A DNA stretch of 32,877 nucleotides, taken from positions 1 through 32,877 of the forward strand of contig JBKECF010000103.1 in assembly GCA_047974375.1 (NCBI GenBank), in the 5' to 3' direction. The first letter of the stretch is position 1. The number at the start of each line of letters is the position of its first letter. This stretch comes from JBKECF01 sp047974375 (GTDB taxonomy: Bacteria > Bacillota > Clostridia > Lachnospirales > CAMZNU01). The notes under the pieces were generated by a model. That model made no database searches and was not told the DNA's origin. It saw nothing but the letters and a program-made list of their open reading frames with translations. Positions 16,737-25,108 of this stretch are shown piece by piece. The position numbers were made by a program, and so were the translations under genes.

Positions 16737-17284
16737 AGTTCATTCATAATGCTACTGTATATCATACTTACATTTTTTTTCCACGTGGAGCAAATTCTTT
16801 CTGCTTGTTCTTTAGTTGTAACAGAAAGTTTGAGCTCCATAAGAGTTGTATTGTCTTCATACGAACCGCACTTTACAATATAGCCACTATTTTCACCTTC
16901 AAATTTATCAATGTAATAGTGTGCTACATTCTCATATTTACGTTTTATTTCAACTCTATTTTCCTCAATGTAATGTTTAATATTACAAGTAATATTAGAT
17001 GGTATTTCAGCTTCAAATTGATTTAAAACTTCAGTGCCACGAGCTGTAATAACATACCTAGTCTTATTTTTATCTTCGACTGAACCTTTTTCTTTTGCCT
17101 CACGTTCAATATGACCAGTAAATAGCATATCTTCTAAGCATTCTTGTAAAGTAATAAAATCCATAAAACCATAGGTGTTTACACATTTAATTATTAAGTC
17201 GTAAGACAAAGGTAGATCTATACGATCTAGTAAATATAAAATAAATAGTTTGTTTTTAAAATTATCATGCTTTGCTGTATTCAA
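16721..17284 (-). CDS. DUF4364 family protein, winged-helix-like
   Basis: This 187-residue protein is of a family common in Clostridia and of unknown function. I place the start at the TTG at 17284-17282, which has GGAGTGG upstream; the open frame goes on to a GTG at 17317. The N-terminal part (NKLFILYLLDRIDLPLSYDLI ... ITARGTEVLNQFE, about residues 10-95) has the pattern of a winged-helix domain like PadR or ArsR regulators. The C-terminal half is an alpha-beta region (YIVKCGSYEDNTTLMELKLSV) typical of DUF4364. It is convergent with jag and downstream of recA, but separated from recA by two hairpins. Confidence 0.8.
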   Translation of the reverse strand: MNTAKHDNFKNKLFILYLLDRIDLPLSYDLIIKCVNTYGFMDFITLQECLEDMLFTGHIEREAKEKGSVEDKNKTRYVITARGTEVLNQFEAEIPSNITCNIKHYIEENRVEIKRKYENVAHYYIDKFEGENSGYIVKCGSYEDNTTLMELKLSVTTKEQAERICSTWKKNVSMIYSSIMNELTKEP

Positions 17285-17381
17285 TATAACCACTCCGTAT
17301 AATTTTTGCGTACCCACTTATTATACACTATATTTCCTTAAATGCTAATATTTTTTTAAAAAATAATATTAGTAACTATAA

Positions 17382-17420
17382 TTAATTATACCTATATCTT
17401 TGTGCTGTAGGTATAATTAA
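17382..17420. terminator. Inverted repeat between DUF4364 and recA genes
   Basis: A perfect 13-bp stem (TTAATTATACCTA with TAGGTATAATTAA) encloses a 13-base loop. There is no clear T run. It could be a weak terminator or a regulator site in the upstream region of the DUF4364 gene. Confidence 0.5.
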
Positions 17421-17427
17421 TAAGTTA

Positions 17428-17470
17428 AAGCCCCGTTCTTCAGGGATATTTTCCAAAGTTAGGGGCTTTA
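17428..17470. terminator. Terminator of recA
   Basis: AAAGCCCC pairs with GGGGCTTT around a loop of about 27 bases. A T-rich tail lies on the plus side and a weaker TTTAACTTATT tail on the minus side, just after the recA stop. It most likely ends the recA transcript. Confidence 0.7.
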
Positions 17471-17475
17471 ATTTT

Positions 17476-18645
17476 TTATTGACTTATATCGTCATCTAAA
17501 ATATCATCACTTAAGTCTATATCTAATTCATCTTCGATGTTTATTTCTTCTTCTACTGGCTCAGTTTCTTTTTTTTCTGCTACTACTTCTGTAACTTCAA
17601 TTTCTGGAAGTAAAGACATACCGTGGTGCTCACGTACTTTATTTTCTATTTCACGCATCATCCAAGGTCTATCTGTTAAATAAGACTTAGCGTTTTCTCT
17701 ACCTTGACCTAGCTTCTCATCACCGTAGCTATACCAAGAGCCACCTTTGTGTATAATATCTAAATCAGCACCTTGGTCAACAATGTCGCCGACTAAAGAC
17801 ATTCCAGTACCATACATAATATCAAATTCTGCTACCTTAAAAGGTGGTGCTACTTTATTTTTTGCTATTTTAGCTTTTGTACGATTTCCTATTACGTCTG
17901 TACCTTGTTTAATGGCTTCTCCACGTCGTATTTCAATACGAACAGATGAATAAAATTTAAGGGCACGACCACCAGTTGTCACTTCGGGGTTACCATAGGT
18001 AACTCCTATTTTTTCACGCAATTGGTTAATAAAAATAATCGTACAATTTGTTTTACTTGCAAGACCTGTTATTTTTCTGAGGCCCTGGCTCATTAATCTT
18101 GCTTGTAAACCAACATGGCTATCGCCCATTGTGCCTTCTATTTCAGCACGTGGTACAAGAGCTGCCACGGAGTCAATTACGATTAAGTCAATTGCACCAG
18201 AGCGCACCATTGCTTCTGCTATTTCCAGTGCTTGCTCACCATCATCTGGTTGAGAAACATAAAGTTCTTCTGTATTTACACCTAGGGCTTTTGCATAAAC
18301 CGGGTCTAGAGCATGCTCTGCATCTATAAAGCTACAAATACCTCCGGCTTTTTGCGCTTGTGCCACACAATGAAGAGCAACTGTAGTTTTACCAGATGAC
18401 TCTGGACCGTACATTTCTATTATACGGCCTTTTGGCAGTCCGCCCACTCCTAAGGCTACGTCAATGCTTATAGACCCGGTGGAAATAACTTCTATATTTT
18501 TAATTTTTTGCCCATCGCCTAACTTCATTACAGAGCCTTTGCCGAATTCTTTTTCAATATTGCTTAGGGTATCTTTTAATGCTTTTTCTCTTTCGGAAAC
18601 AGCTACCTGAACGGGTGTTGTTTTTTTTGTTTCTTTTTTAGCCAT
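17476..18645 (-). CDS. recA: Recombinase A
   Basis: This is the 389-residue RecA strand-exchange ATPase, which also triggers LexA cleavage. Walker A is GPESSGKTT at residues 80-88. Other conserved parts are SQPDDGEQALEIAEAMVRSG, the Walker B LIVIDSVAAL, loop L1 (EGTMGDSHVGLQARLMSQ) and loop L2 with FINQLREKIGVTYGNPEVTTGG. The C terminus is a long acidic tail (EEEINIEDELDIDLSDD). An AAAGGAG site precedes the ATG. It starts 11 bases after the THUMP methyltransferase gene, so it is probably read from an upstream promoter. I see no GAACN4GTTC-type damage box nearby. Confidence 0.98.
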   Translation of the reverse strand: MAKKETKKTTPVQVAVSEREKALKDTLSNIEKEFGKGSVMKLGDGQKIKNIEVISTGSISIDVALGVGGLPKGRIIEMYGPESSGKTTVALHCVAQAQKAGGICSFIDAEHALDPVYAKALGVNTEELYVSQPDDGEQALEIAEAMVRSGAIDLIVIDSVAALVPRAEIEGTMGDSHVGLQARLMSQGLRKITGLASKTNCTIIFINQLREKIGVTYGNPEVTTGGRALKFYSSVRIEIRRGEAIKQGTDVIGNRTKAKIAKNKVAPPFKVAEFDIMYGTGMSLVGDIVDQGADLDIIHKGGSWYSYGDEKLGQGRENAKSYLTDRPWMMREIENKVREHHGMSLLPEIEVTEVVAEKKETEPVEEEINIEDELDIDLSDDILDDDISQ

Positions 18646-18656
18646 TGTATGCTCCT

Positions 18657-19808
18657 TTAAAATAATCGGGGGTATGTAAAGTCCTTTGGTGGGCGTTCAC
18701 CATTGTACTGATAATAATCTATTTTAATCATTCCATTGTATAGTTTTCTTTTGCTATCTGCTTCTCTACCGTACAGAGATTGAAACTTTTCTTCTGACGT
18801 AATAACGCAAGAAGACCAAGTTCTATCTTTAAATAAAATTCCCATATCTGTATAAAGTTGAAAAACGTCTTTAAGTATACCTATTCTTTCGCCATAGGGT
18901 GGATTACATATAGATATGCCATACTGGCAAGGTAGTTTTAATTCGTTAAATGCCTTTGTCTCAAAATGAATTAAATCGTCTACACCTGCATTATAGGCGT
19001 TTTCTTTAGCTATTTCAATAGCTTTTTTATCAATGTCATAGCCTAGAAATTGACCGTTATAGTCATGATCTATTTCCTTGAAGGCTTTTTTTCTCTCTTC
19101 CTTCCATATACTTTCGGGTATAAAATCCCATTTCTCAGAGATGAATTTCCTCTCTATACCCGGTGGAATGTTTCTTCCTTTCATGGCTGCTTCTATTAAT
19201 ATGGTGCCTGAACCGCAAGTAGGATCCATAAGTAGACGGTTTTTGTTCCAATAACTAAGTTCTATAAGACCGTGGGCAAGAGTTTCTTTTAGGGGAGCTT
19301 CAACGGACTTATCCCTATAACCTCTTTTGTGCAGACCATCGCCAGTTGTATCTAGAGTAATGGTAACGTTGTTTTTTAATAGTGCAACTAGTATTTTGTA
19401 GGTTGCTCCTGTTTTGGGGTACCTTTCCAAGTTGTACTTCTCATTAAGTTTTGTAATAATTGCTTTTTCGGCGACGCTTTGGCAAGCGGGAACGCTGCTT
19501 AATTGGGATTTATTAGATTTACCAGTAACTATAAAGTTTGCATCTTTAGGTAAGAAAAAAGACCAGTCAATAGCCTTAACTCCTTGGAAAAGGTCTTCAA
19601 ATTCTAGCGCTTTAAACTCATTTAAAACTAAAAGAACTCTATCGGCACTACGCAAATATATATTGCTTTTAACTAAGGTATTTAGAGAGCCTGTATACAT
19701 GATTTTGCCATCTTCAGCATGTATATTTTGAAAGTCTAGGTTTTTGACCTCACGTTTAACTGTTGATTCTAGACCAAAAGTTGTTGTTGCTATAAATTTA
19801 TATTCCAT
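18657..19808 (-). CDS. THUMP-domain class I SAM-dependent RNA methyltransferase
   Basis: This 383-residue enzyme has an N-terminal ferredoxin-like and THUMP RNA-binding part (residues about 1-155) followed by a Rossmann methyltransferase domain. The cofactor and catalytic motifs are MDPTCGSGTILIEAA and SICNPPYGERIG (the NPPY motif of N-methylating enzymes). It matches the YpsC/RlmL-N family, which methylates a guanine in 23S rRNA; YpsC of Bacillus is the same length. Its ribosome site is AAGGAA, 6 bases before the ATG. It lies between a membrane protein gene and recA on the same strand, with short gaps. Confidence 0.9.
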   Translation of the reverse strand: MEYKFIATTTFGLESTVKREVKNLDFQNIHAEDGKIMYTGSLNTLVKSNIYLRSADRVLLVLNEFKALEFEDLFQGVKAIDWSFFLPKDANFIVTGKSNKSQLSSVPACQSVAEKAIITKLNEKYNLERYPKTGATYKILVALLKNNVTITLDTTGDGLHKRGYRDKSVEAPLKETLAHGLIELSYWNKNRLLMDPTCGSGTILIEAAMKGRNIPPGIERKFISEKWDFIPESIWKEERKKAFKEIDHDYNGQFLGYDIDKKAIEIAKENAYNAGVDDLIHFETKAFNELKLPCQYGISICNPPYGERIGILKDVFQLYTDMGILFKDRTWSSCVITSEEKFQSLYGREADSKRKLYNGMIKIDYYQYNGERPPKDFTYPRLF

Positions 19809-19864
19809 ATTTAATTTCCTTTATCATAACACATATTTTTGTTTTTATAAATTTTTTCGAAACT

Positions 19865-20803
19865 TTAACGGTTATGTTCGAATACTTCTGCAGTACTACT
19901 TCCGTTGTTATATTTAATATTTTTTTGCTCTAGTAAATCGCAATATACATTGCAAGTTATGTATATAAGAATTGATTGCATCTTTATATGTATAAATAAC
20001 ATAAATATATACATTAGAATACATATAGGTAAGATTAGTATAATAAGTTTATGTAAAAAAACGAATAAAGATACTGTAGCAAAAATAAGTAAAATAATTA
20101 TTAAGGCATATTTAAGTACAATGGTTATAAATGCTCCTAAAATGCCTTTAAATGTTTGGTTAGTATTTTTTGTTAAATGAATACTTTGCTTAATATATTC
20201 TGTTGCACTTTGCCCAGGCGCATCTATGGCTAAGTATATGCTAGGTGCTATTCTATAGTATAATGATACGAAGCTATATAATACCACAATTATTATTGAT
20301 AATATAAATACCATTAAGAAAACAAAACCTGATGTGAATATAGATAAACCTGCAAAATTTAAAAACATAATTATTAAGGATACAATAAACATTGCAAGAA
20401 AACTTAATAATAAACTAAGTATGTAATTTGCTAGAAGTATAATTATCCCTGTTATAAAAATTGTTACTCGATTTGTACACTTGTTAAAATTATAAATTTG
20501 TTTCCAAGTAACTACTTTGTTACGATAGCTATCTAGGTAGAAGGTGATGAAAGGGTGTGCAAAAAAATAAATAACAACAAAAGGTATTAGGAGAGCTAGG
20601 AGTATCAGTAAAATTGTAGCTAATACTTTACTTAGGAATCCTTGTAGTAATGCTAAGAATGCAATTATGGTGAACAAAACAAATGAACCAATTGCTAAAA
20701 CTAATAATAGAGATAATAGTGCCTTTATAATTTCTTTTTTATTTAGGTCGTACTTTGTTTTAGCAATATTAATAAGTTTTTTTCTGTAAGAAATATAATG
20801 CAT
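19865..20803 (-). CDS. Multispan membrane protein, DUF975-like
   Basis: This 312-residue protein is very hydrophobic, with six or more membrane helices. The segment YYRIAPSIYLAIDAPGQSATEYIKQSIHLTKNTNQTFKG, in the middle of the protein, resembles the DUF975 pattern in which an amphipathic segment precedes a KGN-like turn. That assignment is from pattern memory and is not certain. An AGGAGG site lies before the ATG. It begins the minus-strand series leading to the methyltransferase and recA. No function can be given. Confidence 0.6.
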   Translation of the reverse strand: MHYISYRKKLINIAKTKYDLNKKEIIKALLSLLLVLAIGSFVLFTIIAFLALLQGFLSKVLATILLILLALLIPFVVIYFFAHPFITFYLDSYRNKVVTWKQIYNFNKCTNRVTIFITGIIILLANYILSLLLSFLAMFIVSLIIMFLNFAGLSIFTSGFVFLMVFILSIIIVVLYSFVSLYYRIAPSIYLAIDAPGQSATEYIKQSIHLTKNTNQTFKGILGAFITIVLKYALIIILLIFATVSLFVFLHKLIILILPICILMYIFMLFIHIKMQSILIYITCNVYCDLLEQKNIKYNNGSSTAEVFEHNR

Positions 20804-20910
20804 GAAGACCTCCTGTAAAGTTATCTGGTTTATATATTAAAAATACTTGTCTAATTATATTATAAAATTAAAAAAATAAATAGTTGAAGTTGAAGTTTAT
20901 AGAATTTAAA

Positions 20911-20946
20911 TATAAAAAAGACTACTGAATAAAATCCAATAGCCTT
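20911..20946 (-). terminator. Terminator of the tyrosine operon
   Basis: On the minus strand GGCTATTG pairs with CAGTAGTC (two G-U pairs) around a 9-base loop and is followed by six T. It lies 19 bases after the symporter stop. Confidence 0.75.
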
Positions 20947-20964
20947 CTTATATTTTTATAATTT

Positions 20965-22290
20965 CTAACCAATACCACCGTAGATACAACCGAGTATAAA
21001 TACAATAGCGGCAATTGGAACATAAACATATTTACCTAATATGCCAAACCATTTGCTTACAGGTCTTTTTGCACCTATATTACATTCTTCAGTAATTTTT
21101 TCTTTTCCAAAGAACCAAAAGATCATTGCTGCACCAAGTACAGCTCCAAATGGAATTACGTAAATAGTAATTATATCCATCCATTTACCTAAATAAGGTT
21201 CGTATTCAATAAAGAGTCCAACAAAAAGAGTTAAACCACAAACGGCAAAAGTTGCAAATTTACGATTCAATTTTAATTTTAATTGAGCTGACTCAATAAC
21301 TACTTCTAACATATTAATTAAACTAGATATACCAGCAAATACAACTGATATAAAAAAGAATATAGCAAATATCTGTCCGCCTGGTAATGTTTGGAATACT
21401 TTAGGCAATGTAATAAAAATAAGTGGTGGACCAGCTGCTACGTCTAAATTGAAAGCAAATACAGCAGGGATAATTGCGAAAGCAGCAACTAATGCGGCTG
21501 TTGTATCAAAAACTGTTGTAAGCAGTGATGATTCAATTATATCCTCATTTTTATTCATATAACTACCATATATAATCATACCTGAACCAGTTATAGACAA
21601 GGAGAAAAATGCTTGCCCCATTGCCATAACCCAAGTCATTGGATTGGCTAAATATGACCAATCTGGAACTAATAAATATTTATATCCTTCCATAGCTCCA
21701 TCTAAAAAAGCTACTCTAATTAAAATTATTATAAAAAATATAAAAAATGTTGGCATCATAACTTTAGTTGCTTTTTCGATTCCTTTTGTACCAACTAGTA
21801 AAACGATTAGAGCTATAACTAATACCATGGAGTGCCAAAATACATTACCGAAAGGTCCTGTCATGGAACTGAAATAAGTTGCTGTGTCCTCAACTTTCAT
21901 CCATGAACCTGTAACTGCCCCTGCTGCGTATTTTATAATCCAACCAACTATTACTGAGTATCCAATGGCAATACCTAAACTACCTATTAATGGAATACTT
22001 CCTAAAAATTGACCGCCATTGATACCTTTACTTTTCATCGCTGCCTCGTAAGAACCAACAGTGCCTGTACCAGTAAGACGACCCATTGCAAACTCGCCTG
22101 AAAGACCAACATATCCAAATAAAGCTAAAAATATAAAGTAAGGTATTAGAAACGCTGCCCCGCCGTATTGGCCTAGCCTGTATGGAAACATCCAAATGTT
22201 TGCCATACCAACGGCCGAACCAACGCAAGCTAAAATGAAACCCATTTGAGAACTAAAGGTACCATTCTCAACTTTATTATTTGTTGTCAT
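20965..22290 (-). CDS. Sodium-dependent amino acid symporter (NSS family), probable tyrosine uptake
   Basis: This is a 441-residue neurotransmitter:sodium symporter. I use the ATG at 22290; the open frame reaches a GTG at 22305, and neither start has a strong ribosome site. About eleven or twelve helices are visible. TM1 has the sodium-binding signature LACVGSAVGMANIWMFPYRLGQYGG, and TM6 has FFSLSITGSGMIIYGSYMNKNED. Bacterial members are often eleven-helix proteins, such as the tyrosine carrier Tyt1 of Fusobacterium. It lies downstream of tyrosine phenol-lyase in the same operon, so tyrosine is the natural substrate. That specificity is inferred from context only. Confidence 0.88.
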   Translation of the reverse strand: MTTNNKVENGTFSSQMGFILACVGSAVGMANIWMFPYRLGQYGGAAFLIPYFIFLALFGYVGLSGEFAMGRLTGTGTVGSYEAAMKSKGINGGQFLGSIPLIGSLGIAIGYSVIVGWIIKYAAGAVTGSWMKVEDTATYFSSMTGPFGNVFWHSMVLVIALIVLLVGTKGIEKATKVMMPTFFIFFIIILIRVAFLDGAMEGYKYLLVPDWSYLANPMTWVMAMGQAFFSLSITGSGMIIYGSYMNKNEDIIESSLLTTVFDTTAALVAAFAIIPAVFAFNLDVAAGPPLIFITLPKVFQTLPGGQIFAIFFFISVVFAGISSLINMLEVVIESAQLKLKLNRKFATFAVCGLTLFVGLFIEYEPYLGKWMDIITIYVIPFGAVLGAAMIFWFFGKEKITEECNIGAKRPVSKWFGILGKYVYVPIAAIVFILGCIYGGIG

Positions 22291-22336
22291 AAGCTTACCC
22301 CACACTTCTGATTAAAATCCCCGATATTTACAATTA

Positions 22337-23722
22337 TTAACTTAGTGGTTCAAATCTAGCATTAAAGAAACGTAACATTGGTGGTTCGTATGTGAATTTA
22401 AGCCCTTTAATAGATTTTCTATTTTTGTAAAGTTCAATACATGCGTCTGCTACTATGTCCATATGTCTGTATGTATAAACACGTCTAGGGATTGTTAACC
22501 TTACAAGTTCAAGTTTTGGCACATGGTTTTCTCCTGTTTTTACATTACGGCCAGCAGAGATAATTCCACGCTCCATAGAACGAACGCCACTTTCAATATA
22601 TAACTCAGCAGCAAGTGCTTGTGCTGGGAAATTTTCTTGTGGTATATGGTCAAGAAATGCCTTAGCATCTAAAAATACAGCATGGCCACCAATAGGCTGA
22701 ACAACTGGAACGCCAGCTTCTATTAATCTATCCCCTAAGTATCTAACTTGTTTAATTCTATGTTCTATATATGCTTCGTCAACAGATTCTTCAATTCCTG
22801 TTGCCATAGCTTCCATATCTCTACCAGCTAAGCCACCATAAGTAGGCATACCTTCAAAAACAACTACCATTTCTCTTGCTCTTGTGTACATTTCGTCGTC
22901 GTTCATACATAAAAAACCACCAATGTTTACAAGACAATCTTTTTTACCAGACATTGTACAGCCGTCTGCGTAGCTCATCATTTCTTTTAAAATATCTTTT
23001 ATAGATTTGTTTGCAAATCCTTCTTCACGTTCTTTTATGAAGTAAGCGTTTTCAACACATCTAGTAGCATCATAAAAAACTTCTATATCATGTTTGTGTG
23101 CTAAGTCGTGTACTGCCTTCATGTTTTCCATTGAAACTGGCTGGCCACCAGCAAGGTTTACTGTTACAGCAAGACAGATATATGGAATTTTATCTGCTCC
23201 TACTTCGTCAATTAGAGCTTGCAATTTATTTAAATCAATATTGCCTTTAAAGGGATGAGATTTTTGTGCATCGTGTGCATCATCAATTATTATATCTCTA
23301 AAAGTTGCACCGTTTGCCTCTTGGTGAAATCTAGTAGTAGTAAAGTACATATTTCCAGGAACATAGTCACCTTGTTTAATTTTTAGTTTTGATAAGATGT
23401 TTTCTGCTCCACGACCTTGATGTGTTGGTATTATATGTTTGAAGCCGTAGTACTCTCTAACAACGTCTTGTAAACGTAAAAAGTTCTTGCTTCCAGCATA
23501 AGCCTCGTCGCCCATCATCATTCCAGCCCACTGTCTATCACTCATGGCAGTAGTACCTGAATCTGTAAGTAAGTCAATGTAAGTATCTTCGCTGTTAATT
23601 AAAAATGTGTTATAACCTGCTTCTTTACAAATTTTTTCTCGTTCTTGGCGAGTATTCATTTTGCAAGGCTCAACAACTTTAATTTTAAATGGTTCTGGTG
23701 GATAATTTTTTGGATTAAACAT
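22337..23722 (-). CDS. tpl: Tyrosine phenol-lyase
   Basis: This 461-residue PLP enzyme converts L-tyrosine to phenol, pyruvate and ammonia. It matches the Citrobacter enzyme along almost its full length. Landmarks are DLLTDSGTTAMSDRQWAGMM, GRGAENILS, NMYFTTTRFHQE, FYDATRCVENAYFI and the PLP lysine in TMSGKKDCLVNIGG (near residue 261). Tyrosine phenol-lyase is separated from tryptophanase by the Arg of SMERGI and the Phe of LRFFNARF; both are present here. An AAGGAGG site lies 7 bases before the ATG. It is the first gene of the operon, has its own promoter and a palindromic operator candidate, and faces a GntR-type gene. Confidence 0.96.
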   Translation of the reverse strand: MFNPKNYPPEPFKIKVVEPCKMNTRQEREKICKEAGYNTFLINSEDTYIDLLTDSGTTAMSDRQWAGMMMGDEAYAGSKNFLRLQDVVREYYGFKHIIPTHQGRGAENILSKLKIKQGDYVPGNMYFTTTRFHQEANGATFRDIIIDDAHDAQKSHPFKGNIDLNKLQALIDEVGADKIPYICLAVTVNLAGGQPVSMENMKAVHDLAHKHDIEVFYDATRCVENAYFIKEREEGFANKSIKDILKEMMSYADGCTMSGKKDCLVNIGGFLCMNDDEMYTRAREMVVVFEGMPTYGGLAGRDMEAMATGIEESVDEAYIEHRIKQVRYLGDRLIEAGVPVVQPIGGHAVFLDAKAFLDHIPQENFPAQALAAELYIESGVRSMERGIISAGRNVKTGENHVPKLELVRLTIPRRVYTYRHMDIVADACIELYKNRKSIKGLKFTYEPPMLRFFNARFEPLS

Positions 23723-23766
23723 AATATGCCTCCTTAAATTTAAATGTTATAATTAATTTTATTTTT

Positions 23767-23798
23767 ATAATGCATTATGCATTACGTATAACGCATTA
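23767..23798. promoter_or_regulatory. Palindromic operator candidate at the tpl start site
   Basis: ATAATGCATTAT (23767-23778) is a perfect palindrome. GCATTA recurs at 23772, 23779 and 23793, spaced 7 and 14 bases apart. A related motif, ATGCATAACAGATAAT, lies near 23931 on the regulator side. The cluster sits on the predicted tpl transcription start, a position where a bound GntR protein would block transcription. Binding is inferred. Confidence 0.55.
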
Positions 23799-23800
23799 TC

Positions 23801-23829
23801 ATGTTACTTATTTTACAAGTTTTTGTCAA
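23801..23829 (-). promoter_or_regulatory. Promoter of tpl
   Basis: On the minus strand, TTGACA (23829-23824) is followed after 17 bases by TAACAT (23806-23801), matching four of six -10 positions. The predicted start is near 23794, about 70 bases before the tpl ATG. Confidence 0.7.
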
Positions 23830-24037
23830 CAGCATATAAAAAATTTGTGCAACATAATATTTACATAATATTTTTTTGTGTATATTGCGTTTTTGATTAA
23901 CTAATAAATAGGATACATAATATTTTTTTTATGCATAACAGATAATTTATTTTTTAGTCTATATACATTTTTGATTGTTAAGATTAATTAATTATGTTAT
24001 CTTAAGGATAACTTACATATTAAATCGAGGTGCTATT

Positions 24038-24661
24038 GTGTTAAAAAAATCATTAAGTGAACAAATTCACGAACAACTAAAAAAAGATATAATCCATCAG
24101 AAAATAAAACTTGGAGAAAAGTTAATAAATAAAAATTTGCAAGAAAGATTTGGCGTAAGCTCCTCTCCTGTAAGAGATGCAGTTAATAAATTATACTTTG
24201 ATGGTTTATTAACCAGTGTAACGCAGGCTGGTGCTCAAGTAATCGAGTTAGATGAAAAGAATTTCCGTGAAACTAATGAAATTCTCTCGATGTTAAATTG
24301 TGCTACAATGAAAAAAGCTTTTAATAATAATATTAATGAACAAATCAAACTTTTAGACGACTGCATTAAAATGCAACTTCTTAACATAGATAATGAAGAT
24401 TATTATAAATATGATTATAAGTTTCATAAAACTTTTTTTGACTATGGGGATAATGAAAAATGTAAAGAGCTTTTTAAGACTTATGTTGCTTTGCATGAAT
24501 TGTTAGTTAGGTATTATCATAAAGGAGTTGAGAGTAAAAGAATTGCTATTGAAGGGCATAAAAAAATTATTGCAGATTTAAAAAGTAACAATATTAATGA
24601 GGCGTGCAAGGAAATGGAAAAGCATTACACGCTTTCCAATAATAAAAATTTAGGACGATAA
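24038..24661 (+). CDS. GntR-family (FadR-type) transcriptional regulator
   Basis: This is a 207-residue regulator. The GTG at 24038 has a GAGG site upstream and begins MLKKSLSEQIHEQLKKDI, the usual GntR N terminus; the open frame extends 21 more codons to a TTG at 23975. The winged helix covers residues about 5-70 (LINKNLQERFGVSSSPVRDAVNKLYFDGL). The C-terminal part is all-helical with the FCD-type pattern DYKFHKTFFDYGDNEKC ... GHKKIIADL, which binds a small-molecule effector. It is divergent from tpl and probably represses it in response to tyrosine or a product. Autoregulation is possible from the motif near 23931. Confidence 0.9.
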   Translation: MLKKSLSEQIHEQLKKDIIHQKIKLGEKLINKNLQERFGVSSSPVRDAVNKLYFDGLLTSVTQAGAQVIELDEKNFRETNEILSMLNCATMKKAFNNNINEQIKLLDDCIKMQLLNIDNEDYYKYDYKFHKTFFDYGDNEKCKELFKTYVALHELLVRYYHKGVESKRIAIEGHKKIIADLKSNNINEACKEMEKHYTLSNNKNLGR

Positions 24662-24667
24662 AATTCT

Positions 24668-24707
24668 TAAACACCATTTACAGTATTAGGTTAAGTGGTG
24701 TTTTTTT
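24668..24707 (+). terminator. Terminator of the GntR-type gene
   Basis: AAACACCATTTA pairs with TTAAGTGGTGTTT (one G-U pair), with a run of seven T on the 3' side, 7 bases after the stop. Confidence 0.85.
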
Positions 24708-24744
24708 ATTAGCTTTAGTTTATACTATATTTACAAGACTATAG

Positions 24745-24915
24745 AACTATAGATTAGGATATTTGACTCCGGCATCAAAAAATGTTGGTACTATACAATT
24801 AACTAACAGCTGTTTTAGAGTACATCCAGTAGAATGAAACATAGGGGAGGTTAGTGGCATACTCGCAAGTTATTGTATTGCTGAGAATGTATTGCCTGTA
24901 GATGTTTATTTTTAA
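24745..24915 (+). pseudogene. C-terminal relic of an FAD-dependent oxidoreductase
   Basis: This untranslated remnant has no start. Reading in one frame gives YRLGYLTPASKNVGTIQLTNSCFRVHPVE, then a TGA stop at 24835-24837, then NIGEVSGILASYCIAENVLPVDVYF and a TAA. This matches, from memory, the C-terminal block of PF12831-type FAD-dependent oxidoreductases, KNIGT..LTN.C.R.HPVEWNIGE. The TGA falls exactly where the family has Trp (TGG), so a single-base nonsense change is visible. The upstream part of the gene is gone, and about ten residues seem missing after LTP. It lies between the GntR gene and the CRISPR locus and marks an old insertion or deletion boundary. Confidence 0.6.
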
Positions 24916-24926
24916 AATTATTTGTT

Positions 24927-24955
24927 AAATTGTCAATTTGCATTACAATTTTTTT
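24927..24955 (+). terminator. Weak terminator-like hairpin upstream of the tracrRNA
   Basis: AAATTGT pairs with ACAATTT across 11 bases, followed by T residues. It would shield the tracrRNA promoter from read-through. The all-AT-type stem is weak, so confidence is low. Confidence 0.35.
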
Positions 24956-24977
24956 GTAGAATTTTTTGAGAAAACAC

Positions 24978-25006
24978 TTGACAAGTGTAAAAATGCATGT
25001 TATTGT
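24978..25006 (+). promoter_or_regulatory. Promoter of the tracrRNA
   Basis: A perfect TTGACA (24978-24983) and TATTGT (25001-25006, four of six) are separated by 17 bases. The predicted start near 25013 falls on the first base of the anti-repeat, which is what a tracrRNA needs. Confidence 0.8.
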
Positions 25007-25108
25007 TGTGACAGTTAATTTACTAATGCATGTAATGATTCTGAAATAAGATTTTTATCGTAAATACGAACTTTTTAGTTCCAATACTTTAATATTATTT
25101 TTAGAATT

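Noticed and set aside
22337..23722. Tryptophanase as the identity of the lyase
   Set aside because: The SMERGI Arg and the LRFFNARF Phe are tyrosine phenol-lyase features, and the overall sequence follows the Citrobacter tyrosine phenol-lyase.
24916..24977. A crRNA-like guide and repeat upstream of the tracrRNA, as in the S. pyogenes long tracrRNA
   Set aside because: Only a GCATTACA patch resembles the repeat there; it is too short to fold into a natural single guide with the first anti-repeat.
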